From the NCBI RefSeq assembly GCF_918698245.1, contig NZ_CAKKMS010000002.1, positions 372,001 through 436,000 of the forward strand: a stretch of 64,000 bases of DNA. Direction: 5' to 3'. The notes below the pieces were generated by a model that was given only the letters and a program-made list of their open reading frames with translations, searched no databases and was not told the origin of the DNA. Within the stretch, counting starts at the first letter, position 1; every line of letters starts with the position of its first letter. This document shows, one piece after another, positions 1 to 9,157 of the stretch. The stretch comes from Pedobacter sp. Bi126 (GTDB lineage Bacteria; Bacteroidota; Bacteroidia; Sphingobacteriales; Sphingobacteriaceae). A program made the translations under genes and the position numbers.

Positions 1-826
1 CCATATCAGGGTCGCTTTTGGTCGGTAATTTTAATTTCGATAAAACAGTTTTATCCAATTGTTCTTTTAACATCAACAATGGCACATCATAAATAGTAGA
101 TGCATCCATCGATTCGACTACCGCATTGATGTTAACGTTACAAAATAAAGCAATTTTTTTTCTGATCTCAGGGCTAATGTGGTGCTCGGTTCTGCAAACT
201 AATATATCTGGCTGTATTCCATATTCCAACAAAGCTTTAACCGAGTGTTGAGTCGGCTTGGTTTTTAACTCACCGGCAGCAGCTAAATAAGGTACCAGGG
301 TTAAATGGATCACAATAGCATTGGTACTGCCTTCTTCCCATTTAAACTGACGAACAGCCTCAATAAATGGCAACGATTCGATATCACCCACAGTTCCACC
401 AAGTTCTGTAATTATAATATCATATTCACCACTATCACCTAAAATACGCATGTTGCGTTTAATCTCATCAGTAATGTGGGGTACAACCTGAACTGTTTTG
501 CCCAGATACTCACCTTTACGCTCTTTATTAATTACATTCTGGTAAATACGGCCGGTAGTAATGTTGTTTGCCTGTGATGTTGGAACGTTAAGGAAACGCT
601 CATAATGACCAAGATCCAGATCGGTTTCAGCACCATCTTCGGTAACAAAGCATTCGCCATGTTCGTATGGATTTAAAGTTCCTGGATCGATATTAATGTA
701 CGGATCGAATTTTTGAATGGTTACACGGTAGCCACGTGCCTGTAAAAGTTTAGCTAAAGATGCGGAAATGATGCCCTTACCTAAAGAGGAAGTAACACCG
801 CCCGTAACAAAAATATACTTTGTCAT
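1..826 (-). CDS. pyrG: CTP synthase, N-terminal part (cut by window edge)
   Basis: Makes CTP from UTP, ATP and glutamine in the cytoplasm, the last step of pyrimidine nucleotide synthesis. The ATG is at 826 and the frame stays open to base 1, giving about 275 residues of a protein usually near 540. The start [11 protein letters not shown] followed by SSLGKG is the P-loop-like ATP site of the synthetase domain, and the later [20 protein letters not shown] and [11 protein letters not shown] stretches are hallmark metal and UTP binding segments. The glutaminase domain lies outside the window. A TAnnTTTG -7 box lies 64-71 bases upstream of the start. Identification is certain. Confidence 0.97.
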   Translation of the reverse strand, partial: MTKYIFVTGGVTSSLGKGIISASLAKLLQARGYRVTIQKFDPYINIDPGTLNPYEHGECFVTEDGAETDLDLGHYERFLNVPTSQANNITTGRIYQNVINKERKGEYLGKTVQVVPHITDEIKRNMRILGDSGEYDIIITELGGTVGDIESLPFIEAVRQFKWEEGSTNAIVIHLTLVPYLAAAGELKTKPTQHSVKALLEYGIQPDILVCRTEHHISPEIRKKIALFCNVNINAVVESMDASTIYDVPLLMLKEQLDKTVLSKLKLPTKSDPDM

Positions 827-889
827 GATTGATAATTTGTGGAATTAACCAGGTGTTTTGGACCTGTTTAATTGTTTTTGTACGGGATA

Positions 890-897
890 CAAAGGTA
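890..897 (-). promoter_or_regulatory. -7 box upstream of pyrG
   Basis: On the minus strand these bases read TACCTTTG, an exact match to the Bacteroidota -7 consensus TAnnTTTG. It lies 64 bases before the pyrG ATG, leaving a leader of about 60 bases. I see no clear -33 TTTG at the usual spacing, so it is a candidate only. Confidence 0.5.
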
Positions 898-987
898 CAA
901 AAAATTATCGCTCGATTAGATACTTGCCAGAATATTTTTTCTCCATATTATATCTCTGATAGTGACTGTTTTAGGTAAGGTGATCAC

Positions 988-1749
988 CTAAAGTATCAGC
1001 GTGTAGAGTTCTTTTTTAATGTCTTCTATCTTTCTGGGGTTCTTTTTATCCTCATAACGGGTATAGAGGTCGATCATTTTTTTGAAATCTTTTTCGGTAT
1101 CGGTTCTTTTGCCTTTTGCAGGAGGAACAATGTTAAAGATAGGAACGTTTTTAGCTTCAACCTTGGTGGCAAACCAGGTAGTATTATACCGGGGTATGGC
1201 CAGGCCTAATATCATTCCAGGTAAGCCTGTAAATCCTTCAGGGCCACCTTTTAACAAAATTTCTTCACTATAGAAAGCCACCACAGTAACCGAATCGTTT
1301 ATTACTGCTATTGCTTTACGGCATTCGTAGCCTGCAATTTGGCGTACATCGTGCATGATTTTCCAGTTGAGATGGGGGATAGTGTCTTTTAAAATAAAAT
1401 CTTCGCCGCCTATTGGTTTTCTGATTACTCTTGCTTTTTTGCTAAAGTCCGTATATAATTCATTCGTATTCTCACCAGCAATAAAGAAGAAATTATTGTC
1501 GTTCAAGGTCTCTTTCGGTTTAATCTTATAAATGGAGCTACTGTCGTTAAAGCTATAATCCCAATTGGAAGTCCTGTATTTGCTCATTTTATCCCTGGCA
1601 TCGTCTGATATCCAGGTGTTTGATGCCAATTGCTGCTTTTGATTGATCTTTTTCTCGAAAGTTACTTTAGCGCTTTTGATGAAAACAGTTTGTGCACGCA
1701 CTATTATAATGGCAAAAAACAAGATTACGGTTAGTCCTAAATTTTTCAT
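988..1749 (-). CDS. GLPGLI family secreted protein
   Basis: 253 residues from the ATG at 1749; a TTG at 1755 is in frame but the ATG is preferred. Residues 1-20 form a signal peptide ending in AQ, so the protein is exported to the periplasm or outer membrane. The family signature is present as GLPGMILGL in the second half (TFTGLPGM context: EGFTGLPGM). The biochemical function of GLPGLI proteins is not known. The gene begins 6 bases after the stop of the outer membrane barrel gene and is almost surely co-transcribed with it, a common pairing in Bacteroidota that suggests a joint role in transport or envelope handling of a ligand. Confidence 0.88.
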   Translation of the reverse strand: MKNLGLTVILFFAIIIVRAQTVFIKSAKVTFEKKINQKQQLASNTWISDDARDKMSKYRTSNWDYSFNDSSSIYKIKPKETLNDNNFFFIAGENTNELYTDFSKKARVIRKPIGGEDFILKDTIPHLNWKIMHDVRQIAGYECRKAIAVINDSVTVVAFYSEEILLKGGPEGFTGLPGMILGLAIPRYNTTWFATKVEAKNVPIFNIVPPAKGKRTDTEKDFKKMIDLYTRYEDKKNPRKIEDIKKELYTLIL

Positions 1750-1755
1750 CTTCAA

Positions 1756-4533
1756 TTATTTTTTATCTTGTTTAACAAAGTTTCCGGTTAAATTATAGGT
1801 GATGCCAATTAACACGTACCTCGGAATAAAGCTATTGGTGTATTCGCTGATGTTATTGCCTCCAACGTAACGGTTATAGCCGATTTTTTCGGCCAGAATA
1901 TCAGAAATGGATACTTTAAGCTCTAATTCTTGTGATTTGAGCATCTTTTTTGATAAATAGGCATTCCACAAGGCAATATTTATTGGTGTGCTAAATGAAG
2001 AATTTGCTGGTTGATACGATAATGATATCGATGTGTTAAATTCTGTATTGTATGGAAGTTCTATATTTCCAGAAATATCATGATTGTGGCTAAAGTTTTT
2101 ACCATTATTTATCGAACCGATTGACGATCTGCTGTTTGAAAAAGTGACCGATGGATTATACTGAATTTGAACTTTATCACCATAATAGCTAAAACGAGGC
2201 CGTATATTAATGCTATTGTTCACATTTTCATTCAGTTTATTGTTTAAGATCGATACTGCGTTCGAGTGATTGAAACTGGCATTTAATCCCGTATTAAAGC
2301 CGATTTTGCTAAAACTTTTATTAAAGCTCGCACCCGCGTAAAAATTATTATTACCATTTAAATTGATATAACTGCTGACCGTTTTATTTACATCATCTAC
2401 TGTTCTGGAGCTTACAACGGCATTCTTGGTAAAGCTATAGCCACCATACACATACGCGTACATTTGCGATTTTTGTTGATAGGTATTAAAATTAAAGCCA
2501 AAATTATTGTTGAAAGATGGTTTTAAATTTGGATTACCTCTTATTTCGTAAAGTGGATTGTTAATTTGTCTGATAGGTTGCAACTGATCTAAACTCGGCT
2601 GTCGGGTACTGCCATTGTAGTTTAGCGATACGCTGGTATTTTTGCCAAGTTTATAGTTAAAGTTGCTCTGTGGGGCCCAGTTTAAATAGTTTCGGTTAAA
2701 TTTATTGTCTCGGTCCAGATCATTCAGCTCGAATGTAGTTTCGGTAGCCTCTGCACCACCAGATAGCGTGAACTTCTTTGACCTGTATTGCAACACAATT
2801 TTACCGATGTTCGAAAAATTATTGAAATCGAAATTGTTGCTCAGTGAATCGATTCGTTTATTATTTAATGACTTATCGAATACCAGTTTATGGCTATTTG
2901 ATGTTACCGTTTTAAAGCTGTAGGCTGTTTGTAATGAAAATTGCTTGCCTAAAGGTTCGGTATATGATATTCTGGTACCAAGAGAGCTTTCACTTCCCGA
3001 ATTATCGTTCAGAAAGTTCTGGTTAACAGTTCTATTGATTGTTCCATTCCCATCGTAGTATTTAGTCACACTTAAACTGGTGCCGAAACTGGTGCTGCTT
3101 TTGGTTTCAGGTTGTAAATCAATCGAGAGTGTTCTCCCTTTTTTTACAAACTTTTTGGAGTAGTTTATATTTCCGTTAAACAGGTCGTTGTCGCCATTGC
3201 TATCATTAGACTGATCACTATTATTTACAAATACCCCCGCGTCATTTTTAGTTTCGTTCTTGCTGATATACTGGCTGTTGTTTTTGCGTTTGCTACCTGC
3301 AAAGGATATTTTTAAGGTAGAAAGCGAATCTAATTTAATATCGACACTGCCTTTTAAGCTCTGTCCGGTGTTTCTGGTTTCGCTGTTTGAGCTGCTTTCG
3401 CTAAAGAAATTCGTCCCGTTGGGCAGTAACGACTGGTTTTTCGAAGTTGTTCTGTCCAATATGTTTCTGTCACTGCCTTTATAATTGAGTTTTAGGCCAA
3501 CTTTGTTTTCGTTCCATTTGTTAGAAAAATGAGCCCCATATCCCGTTACATCAGGTAGTCCGTTTGATGGTGAAAAATCATCTTCGTCACGGCTACCACC
3601 ATAACTGATCATGACCGTACTGCCGTCATCGCCAACTTCAATCACATCATAATCATTGCCTTTTAGCTTGCTCATGGCAGCACTTGCTTTCGAATCTTGA
3701 TTGGTATTGGAATTAGAACCAAAAACCGCGGCCTTTAATTTGTTTTTATAAATGCCTGCCATGCCACCTATATTTTTATAATGCTTAAGATCGCTATTGG
3801 CATCCAAGGTGCTGAGGTATCCATTTTTGGCGTTTTCCTTGAGTTTGATGTTCATGACCTTCTCTTTGGCATCACCTTCTTTTATGCCAGATAATTCTTC
3901 CTCTTTAGTTTTTTTGTCGTAAACCTGAACTTCACTAACTGCGTTGGCTTTCAGGTATTTCTGGGCCAGAAGTGGGTCGTCGCCAAAAAATTCTTCGCCA
4001 TCAACTAAAAGTGTATTTACATCTTTTCCACCAGCTTTTATGGCGCCATCTTTGTCAACCTCAATTCCAGGTAATCGTCTTAATAAATCCTGTAGATTGG
4101 CATGTGGTTTTACCGCAAAACTATCCGCCTGGTAGGTTATGGTATCGCCCTTCATACTAATGGCCTGCTTTTGGGCTTTAATTACCACTTCGTTTAAAAG
4201 CGTGGCTTTGCTATCCATCGCGATATTACCCAGGTTAAATTTTGATGAATCAGACAATTGGATGTCTCTTATATAATCGGCCATCCTCGGAAAAGTGACA
4301 ACCAGGGTATAATTTCCTTTTTTTAAATTCGAAAACTCGAATTCACCGTTAACCTTGGTCCGTGCATCTTTAACTAAAATGGAATCTTTGCTTGATATTA
4401 GCAGGATAGAGCTGTTCTGTAATTTTTTTTTTTCAACGGTATCAACCACAACGCCTTTTATACTAGCATGTTGAGCGATGGAAGGAAGAAAAAATAATGA
4501 AAAAATGAGCGCTAATAGTAATGGTTTGAGCAT
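1756..4533 (-). CDS. TonB-dependent receptor-like outer membrane beta-barrel protein
   Basis: 925 residues. Order of parts: signal peptide 1-20 ending in IAQ, a carboxypeptidase-regulatory-like beta-sandwich at about 22-110 (start HASIKGVVVDT), a plug-like region at about 115-230 with LLRRLPGIEVDKDG and LLVDGEEFFGDDP, then a long barrel of alternating hydrophobic and polar strands rich in N, S and Y to the end. This matches the outer membrane barrel family often annotated OMP_b-brl_3 rather than a full SusC with a clear TonB box. Substrate unknown. It is first in a two-gene unit with the GLPGLI gene. There is no SusD-like partner beside it, so a polysaccharide utilisation locus is not supported. 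Confidence 0.88.
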   Translation of the reverse strand: MLKPLLLALIFSLFFLPSIAQHASIKGVVVDTVEKKKLQNSSILLISSKDSILVKDARTKVNGEFEFSNLKKGNYTLVVTFPRMADYIRDIQLSDSSKFNLGNIAMDSKATLLNEVVIKAQKQAISMKGDTITYQADSFAVKPHANLQDLLRRLPGIEVDKDGAIKAGGKDVNTLLVDGEEFFGDDPLLAQKYLKANAVSEVQVYDKKTKEEELSGIKEGDAKEKVMNIKLKENAKNGYLSTLDANSDLKHYKNIGGMAGIYKNKLKAAVFGSNSNTNQDSKASAAMSKLKGNDYDVIEVGDDGSTVMISYGGSRDEDDFSPSNGLPDVTGYGAHFSNKWNENKVGLKLNYKGSDRNILDRTTSKNQSLLPNGTNFFSESSSNSETRNTGQSLKGSVDIKLDSLSTLKISFAGSKRKNNSQYISKNETKNDAGVFVNNSDQSNDSNGDNDLFNGNINYSKKFVKKGRTLSIDLQPETKSSTSFGTSLSVTKYYDGNGTINRTVNQNFLNDNSGSESSLGTRISYTEPLGKQFSLQTAYSFKTVTSNSHKLVFDKSLNNKRIDSLSNNFDFNNFSNIGKIVLQYRSKKFTLSGGAEATETTFELNDLDRDNKFNRNYLNWAPQSNFNYKLGKNTSVSLNYNGSTRQPSLDQLQPIRQINNPLYEIRGNPNLKPSFNNNFGFNFNTYQQKSQMYAYVYGGYSFTKNAVVSSRTVDDVNKTVSSYINLNGNNNFYAGASFNKSFSKIGFNTGLNASFNHSNAVSILNNKLNENVNNSINIRPRFSYYGDKVQIQYNPSVTFSNSRSSIGSINNGKNFSHNHDISGNIELPYNTEFNTSISLSYQPANSSFSTPINIALWNAYLSKKMLKSQELELKVSISDILAEKIGYNRYVGGNNISEYTNSFIPRYVLIGITYNLTGNFVKQDKK

Positions 4534-4597
4534 GTATTTGATAAAGAAGCGTTAATAAATGGATTGTTTGGTTAAGCGCCTCAAAATACAACTATTT

Positions 4598-4624
4598 ATT
4601 TAGTTATTATAAATAAAACTAAAT
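4598..4624. promoter_or_regulatory. Inverted repeat upstream of the barrel/GLPGLI unit
   Basis: ATTTAGT and ACTAAAT arms of 7 bp are separated by 13 bases of AT-rich DNA, 65-91 bases upstream of the barrel gene ATG. The surroundings are extremely AT-rich, so chance is possible. Position fits a repressor site or upstream element. No regulator gene lies next to it. Confidence 0.3.
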
Positions 4625-4759
4625 ATTTTTTAAAAAAAATATACCACTTGATTTACGGAGAATAATAGCCTTAAAGAAGAGGCTGAGAAGAAGGAAGTGC
4701 AAGTTATGCGTTTAATGAAGGCATTTTAGATTGATACGCTTCACCATCAATGATAACAT

Positions 4760-5236
4760 TTATTTTGTTGCCGCTAAAATCAGTTTTTTGATCAGTACAA
4801 TCTGTCCAAAATGGTAGTAACTGTGCTCAATCACACCTTCTATATTACGCAGATAAGTGCCATATTTTTCATTTACAAATACCTGATCTAATTTTTCTTC
4901 CGGCATTTGCGCTACTTCATCGGCGAAGACTGCCGAATTTGCCAAAAATTCTTCCACCAGTTTTTTCCAATCTTTTTGTGATTGTATTAGCGGTAGGTCG
5001 AAACTATATTGATCTTTAATTTCCAAAGGACCGCCTTCAAATACATTTAAAATGCCAACCAGGTAATAATTGATATGATAGGTTAAAGCTGCAATAGTAT
5101 TTAAATCCGCTACCTGATATATAGCCTGTTGCCAGGTAATGTTCAATAATTGATCCTTATAATTGGTATTGGCAATCCAATACCCATTTAGAAAAACTTC
5201 CCTTAATCGGTTTGCAATTAATTCAGATCTTTTCAT
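4760..5236 (-). CDS. DinB-like / DUF1572-type four-helix protein
   Basis: 158 residues, no signal peptide. The helical pattern and spaced histidines (TYHINYY near residue 53 and EHSYYHFGQ near 140) match the DinB/YfiT-like metal-binding four-helix fold, the histidines being the likely metal ligands. Members act as thiol-dependent enzymes or stress proteins, and this one cannot be assigned a substrate. It stands 30 bases downstream of the lipoprotein gene on the same strand and could share its transcript. The 226 bases on its downstream side up to the barrel gene contain that gene's upstream region. Confidence 0.7.
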   Translation of the reverse strand: MKRSELIANRLREVFLNGYWIANTNYKDQLLNITWQQAIYQVADLNTIAALTYHINYYLVGILNVFEGGPLEIKDQYSFDLPLIQSQKDWKKLVEEFLANSAVFADEVAQMPEEKLDQVFVNEKYGTYLRNIEGVIEHSYYHFGQIVLIKKLILAATK

Positions 5237-5266
5237 TTCTAAATTCCTGACATTGATTTATATCTA

Positions 5267-5809
5267 TTAACAACAGTTATAATAAATCTTCACCTTCTGT
5301 TCTTTTTCGCTCCAGGCAATATAAATATTGTTCTCTTTTCCTAAACGATACTTAAAGCCATTTAATCCCGATTTCTTTAATTCCTCATAAAGAGCTTTAT
5401 CAGGTGTGTAATTATCGGCTTTATCTTCGGGCATTACTGCAGGTTCGAGAAAATTGTCATCGCTAAAAAAATCATCTGCGATGGTTTTTAAGAAAATAAT
5501 CTGGTCTTTTTCTTTTGAAAGATCAACATTTGGATCGGTACTGCCCAATAACTCAGTTCCTTTGATTCTGGTATTGTAAATTTCTTTTCCGTCGGCATTT
5601 TTGATTGTGAAATTCAATACCATTTCTTCGGGTTTTCTACCAGTAAGTTCGATCTTAAAAGTGTCCAAACGTTTTAAATCAGAAAAAGATTTGGCGAGGC
5701 GCTGGTTAACATTTTTAAACTCAATGGCATTGGTTTCCTTTTTGCTGTTCGAATTACAGGCAACTAGCGCTAACAGACAGATAGCAACGAAGAGCGGTAT
5801 ATTTCTCAT
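5267..5809 (-). CDS. Putative lipoprotein, function unknown
   Basis: 180 residues from the ATG at 5809; a TTG at 5815 is two codons upstream. The N-terminus is a type II signal peptide with lipobox LVAC, acylated cysteine about residue 18, followed by the polar NSNSKKET. The mature part is mixed charged beta/alpha with no motif I recognise; it ends in a CC pair. It may be anchored in the outer membrane facing the periplasm. Neighbours on the same strand are the DinB-like gene downstream and a small outer membrane protein gene upstream. No function is proposed. Confidence 0.6.
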   Translation of the reverse strand: MRNIPLFVAICLLALVACNSNSKKETNAIEFKNVNQRLAKSFSDLKRLDTFKIELTGRKPEEMVLNFTIKNADGKEIYNTRIKGTELLGSTDPNVDLSKEKDQIIFLKTIADDFFSDDNFLEPAVMPEDKADNYTPDKALYEELKKSGLNGFKYRLGKENNIYIAWSEKEQKVKIYYNCC

Positions 5810-5868
5810 ATTCAAAACTACAAATTTTATGTTTTAGTTCATGTCCATATTTTATGATATCCCCTAAT

Positions 5869-6438
5869 TTAAAAGGAATAGCCAATAGATAACCATAATT
5901 GAAAGTCGAAATAACCACCTCGGAGCCTATTATTTAGATTGTTTTGAACATGATAATAATCTCCGTAGCCTAGGCCTGTTAAACCCTCTAAAAGAAAATG
6001 TTTTCCCGGAATAAAGGATACGCCAAATGTTCCGCCGTAACGTAAAGAACCCGCACTAAAATCTTTGTTGCGGCCCCAGCTGAAAATGCCGGTTTCATCA
6101 ACTGAGCGGTGCGAGACAACAGTTTTATCAAGGTTTCCGAAATAAACGCCATAAAAAGCATTGGCTTCTCTTTTTTTAATCGGGCGGATGTATTTCTTTG
6201 CACGAAGCAAGAAGCCTTCGTAATGGAGATAATCGAGGTAGCCCAGATTTTTAATTTCGCCAGAGGTGTAAGCGAGCTCCAAACCATAAAGGCCTGAAAA
6301 AGTCTTTTCTACGGCTATGGTAGGCCTTTTGGCTACTAAATTCAAAATGTTTGTCTTTATCATTAAACCGGGTTCATCTTGTGCAAAGCTGACATAGGCA
6401 GATAAAATGAATATAGATAGGAGCGCTTTCTTTTTCAT
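5869..6438 (-). CDS. Small outer membrane protein, hypothetical
   Basis: 189 residues. Signal peptide 1-19 ending in FAQ, then alternating hydrophobic strands with many G, Y and F, and a terminal aromatic residue (SIGYSF), the usual ending of an outer membrane barrel that is recognised by the BAM machinery. Length would allow an eight-stranded barrel. The function is unknown. It is divergent from the MarR-GNAT gene, with 105 bases between starts, so the two share a regulatory region and the MarR operators could also act on this gene. Confidence 0.6.
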   Translation of the reverse strand: MKKKALLSIFILSAYVSFAQDEPGLMIKTNILNLVAKRPTIAVEKTFSGLYGLELAYTSGEIKNLGYLDYLHYEGFLLRAKKYIRPIKKREANAFYGVYFGNLDKTVVSHRSVDETGIFSWGRNKDFSAGSLRYGGTFGVSFIPGKHFLLEGLTGLGYGDYYHVQNNLNNRLRGGYFDFQLWLSIGYSF

Positions 6439-6484
6439 ATAAGGGCGAAAATACTAAAATATTAACCCCAAGCAATTAAAACTG

Positions 6485-6514
6485 TTGCAGACTACAATTT
6501 AGTTTTTATATTTG
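6485..6514 (+). promoter_or_regulatory. Promoter of the MarR-GNAT gene
   Basis: TATATTTG at 6507-6514 is an exact Bacteroidota -7 box (TAnnTTTG). A TTG at 6485-6487 lies 19 bases before it and can serve as the -33 element. The start codon is 29 bases after the -7 box. Confidence 0.65.
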
Positions 6515-6515
6515 C

Positions 6516-6543
6516 GTAACTGATTACGTAATTAATTATTACT
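6516..6543. promoter_or_regulatory. Array of short palindromes between promoter and MarR-GNAT start
   Basis: Just after the -7 box come GTAACTGATTAC (arms GTAA/TTAC), the perfect 10-bp palindrome ATTACGTAAT at 6523-6532, and GTAAT-TAATT-ATTAC ending at the base before the ATG. Their position over the transcription start is where an autorepressing MarR protein would bind. Binding by this gene's product is an inference. Confidence 0.55.
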
Positions 6544-7497
6544 ATGAATTTTTTCGAAGAAACTGGTAAAGTAGCTATAGGTAGCAGGTTAAGAATGCTA
6601 ACCGATAAAGTAACCGAAGACGCAGCGCAGATTTATAAGTTGTATAATATTGATATGCAACCTAAGTGGTTTCCTGTGTTTTATGCTTTGGCACAAGACA
6701 AGGAAAAAACGATCACCGAACTGGCTAAAGCTATTGGCCATTCTCATCCATCGGTAAGCAAAATTATCAGTGAGATGCTGAAAAAAGGTTATGTTAAAGA
6801 AAGTAAAGATAAAACCGACGGACGTAGAAATGTGGTAAGCCTTTCTAAAAAAGGAGTGGAGATTTCAGAAGAAATAAAAGATCAGCTAATTGACGTAAAC
6901 GCCGCTATTGAAGATATTTCGGCACAGACGCAAAATAAACTTTGGGAGGCAATAGGTGAATGGGAGTTTTTATTGGAGCAAAAGGCTTTATTGAGAAGGG
7001 TAGTGGAAAAGAAAAAAGAAAGAGATAGTTTAAAGGTTGAGATTGTAGATTACCAGCCCAAATATCAGGAAATATTCAGGTCGCTAAATGTAGAGTGGAT
7101 TTCACATTATTTTACCATGGAAGAATCTGATTATAAAGCTTTGGATAATCCGCAGGGTTATATTTTAGATAAAGGAGGTTTTATATTGGTTGCTCTATAT
7201 GAAGGTGAGCCTTTGGGTGTTTGTGCGCTAATTAAGATGAACGATGGCGAATATGATTTTGAACTGGCCAAAATGGCGGTATCGCCAAAAGCACAAGGAA
7301 AAAATGTAGGCTTTCTATTGGCAAATGCGATTATTGATAAGGCAAAATCGTTTGGCGCATCTAAAATTTATTTGGAGAGCAATACCATTTTAAAACCAGC
7401 CATAAACCTTTACCATAAACTAGGTTTCCAAAAAGTGGCAGGTAAGCCCACGCCTTACACGCGATGTAATATTCAGATGGAACTGGTGATTAGGTAG
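6544..7497 (+). CDS. MarR winged-helix / GNAT acetyltransferase fusion
   Basis: 317 residues. About 1-150 is a MarR-type domain: KEKTITELAKAIGHSHPSVS is the recognition helix region and KTDGRRNVVSLSKKG the wing. About 165-315 is a GNAT domain with the acetyl-CoA loop (AVSPKAQGKNVGFLLANA) and the final ALNLYHKLGF-like motif seen here as AINLYHKLGFQKV. MarR-GNAT fusions are known; the MarR part probably controls its own synthesis and the GNAT part acetylates a small amine or protein. Operator-like palindromes fill the space between its promoter and ATG. Substrate and inducer cannot be read from the sequence. Confidence 0.88.
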   Translation: MNFFEETGKVAIGSRLRMLTDKVTEDAAQIYKLYNIDMQPKWFPVFYALAQDKEKTITELAKAIGHSHPSVSKIISEMLKKGYVKESKDKTDGRRNVVSLSKKGVEISEEIKDQLIDVNAAIEDISAQTQNKLWEAIGEWEFLLEQKALLRRVVEKKKERDSLKVEIVDYQPKYQEIFRSLNVEWISHYFTMEESDYKALDNPQGYILDKGGFILVALYEGEPLGVCALIKMNDGEYDFELAKMAVSPKAQGKNVGFLLANAIIDKAKSFGASKIYLESNTILKPAINLYHKLGFQKVAGKPTPYTRCNIQMELVIR

Positions 7498-7563
7498 GTT
7501 AGGGAGAGTTTAGGGAGTACGCTAACCTCTAAACCCTAAACTTATAACCAATGTTTAAAGAAT

Positions 7564-8319
7564 TTACTCTAGTTTCAAAGCCTTAAGTAATTTATTCAGT
7601 TTTAATAAGTCTTCTGGTGTATCTATTGCAACCGTTTCTAAGTCAGTTACTTTTGTTTGGATATAAAACCCATTTTCGATCCAGCGAAGTTGTTCTAAGC
7701 TTTCGGCAATTTCTAAAGAAGATGGTGGTAATTTGGTAATGGCTTTTAACGATTCTGTGCGGTAACCGTAAATTCCGATGTGCTTGTAAAACTGATGTTT
7801 TTCTGCCCATACACCTGGTTCACCATTTCTGATAAAAGGAATTGGGCTACGGCTAAAATACATGGCGCGACCGTTTACATCGATCACTACTTTAGGACTA
7901 TTGGGATTGTATACACTTTCCTGACTCTGAATCGACTTGATTAATGTTGCTAACTGTACTTTTTCTTCAGTAAAGCAGCTTGCCAGTAATTCAATCTGTG
8001 CAGGTTCGATAAAAGGTTCATCGCCCTGGATGTTGATCACAATATCGTATCCAGGTAAAGTTTCAATCACCTCAGCGCATCTATCGGTTCCGCTTTGGTG
8101 ATGAGTTGAGGTAAAGATAAACTCTCCACCAAACCGTTTTACTTCATCGGCAATCCGTACATCATCTGTGGCAATTACTACTTTCGATAGGCTTTCGGCT
8201 TTCGATGCTTGCTCGTAAACCCTTTGGATCATGGTTTTTCCGGCAATATCTACCAGAGGCTTTCCCGGAAAACGGGTAGAGGCATATCGTGCAGGAATAA
8301 TTCCGATAATTTTAGACAT
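7564..8319 (-). CDS. kdsB: 3-deoxy-manno-octulosonate cytidylyltransferase
   Basis: Activates KDO with CTP to CMP-KDO for lipopolysaccharide inner core synthesis, in the cytoplasm. 251 residues, the family's normal length. The N-terminus IIPARYASTRFPGKPL is the nucleotide-binding signature, with QGDEPFI at about 98-104 and the CMP/Mg region MYFSRSPIPF near 160. It is the last gene of a minus-strand run (trpS, deoxynucleoside kinase, DUF5808, kdsB), only one base after the DUF5808 stop, so translational coupling is likely. Confidence 0.96.
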   Translation of the reverse strand: MSKIIGIIPARYASTRFPGKPLVDIAGKTMIQRVYEQASKAESLSKVVIATDDVRIADEVKRFGGEFIFTSTHHQSGTDRCAEVIETLPGYDIVINIQGDEPFIEPAQIELLASCFTEEKVQLATLIKSIQSQESVYNPNSPKVVIDVNGRAMYFSRSPIPFIRNGEPGVWAEKHQFYKHIGIYGYRTESLKAITKLPPSSLEIAESLEQLRWIENGFYIQTKVTDLETVAIDTPEDLLKLNKLLKALKLE

Positions 8320-8320
8320 A

Positions 8321-8521
8321 CTATTTATGTAAAGTTCTTAATAAGATAACCGCACCAATAATAACCGCCATAACTACATAAGAAATTGGATGAGCAAAGT
8401 TAAATGTCCAGCCCAAAATTTTATTGCGCTTCGGAACCAAAACCCTGGAATCTGATTTATTGAAATAAATAATTCCCCATTTCCAGTTTAATGGATTTTC
8501 GTGCTGAAAATCTTTGCCCAC
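8321..8521 (-). CDS. DUF5808 family small membrane protein
   Basis: 66 residues from a GTG at 8519-8521. The first part, with WGIIYFNKSDSRVLVPKR and GWTFNFAHP, is the DUF5808 pattern; one transmembrane helix (about 43-62) ends the protein. Function unknown in this family. It lies 14 bases after the kinase gene and one base before kdsB, so it belongs to that transcript. No ATG is available at this end, which supports the GTG. Confidence 0.75.
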   Translation of the reverse strand: MGKDFQHENPLNWKWGIIYFNKSDSRVLVPKRNKILGWTFNFAHPISYVVMAVIIGAVILLRTLHK

Positions 8522-8535
8522 CTTATTCGTTCAGA

Positions 8536-9150
8536 TTAAAATAAACCGTTAATCTCGGCCTCAATAGATTGGATTACCGTCCCTAAATCTTCTGGATTAT
8601 TAGTGAAATCTAATTTATCCTTGTCCAAAATCAATAATTTTCCCAGGTTATAACCCTTAATCCAGGCTTCATATTTTTCGTTCAGCTTAGACAGGTAATC
8701 GATACGGATGCCTGCTTCGTACTCACGGCCACGACGCTGGATATTATTAACCAATGTAGGTACCGATGCACGCAGGTAAACCAGTAAATCTGGTGGTTTA
8801 ATAAAAGAGGTAATGTTATCAAAAATAGCCCTGTAATTATCATGATCTCGGGTGGTCATTAATGCCATATCATGCAGGTTTTCTGCAAAAATATGTGCGT
8901 CCTCGTAAATGGTTCTATCTTGGATTACGTTGCGTTTATTTACTTCAATGTCGGTAATTTGCTGAAAACGACTATTTAGGAAATAAATCTGAAGATTAAA
9001 GCTCCAGCGTTTCATGTCGCTGTAAAAATCTTCCAGATAAGGGTTATTGTCCACAGCCTCGTATAAAGCTTCCCATCCATAATTCTTGGCTAATAAACCT
9101 GTTAAGGTAGTTTTACCGGCACCTATATTTCCTACAATTGCTATGTGCAT
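8536..9150 (-). CDS. Deoxynucleoside kinase
   Basis: 204 residues. Phosphorylates deoxynucleosides in the salvage pathway, using ATP. Walker A is GNIGAGKTT at 7-15, the DR-type catalytic/lid motif is DRTIYED near 98, and RRGREYE near 140 resembles the LID arginines. It is closest to the deoxyadenosine/deoxyguanosine kinase-like group of Bacteroidota and Firmicutes; which base it prefers cannot be decided. It precedes DUF5808 and kdsB. The 78 bases between it and trpS hold a GC-rich inverted repeat. Confidence 0.88.
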   Translation of the reverse strand: MHIAIVGNIGAGKTTLTGLLAKNYGWEALYEAVDNNPYLEDFYSDMKRWSFNLQIYFLNSRFQQITDIEVNKRNVIQDRTIYEDAHIFAENLHDMALMTTRDHDNYRAIFDNITSFIKPPDLLVYLRASVPTLVNNIQRRGREYEAGIRIDYLSKLNEKYEAWIKGYNLGKLLILDKDKLDFTNNPEDLGTVIQSIEAEINGLF

Positions 9151-9157
9151 ATTTTCT

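Noticed and set aside
1756..4533. SusC of a polysaccharide utilisation locus
   Set aside because: No SusD-like or glycoside hydrolase gene is near, and the barrel family fits a GLPGLI-linked receptor better.
5988..6287. 99-codon frame on minus inside the small outer membrane protein gene
   Set aside because: It lies fully within the real gene in another frame, has a broken composition and no start context; the signal peptide and barrel pattern support the other frame.
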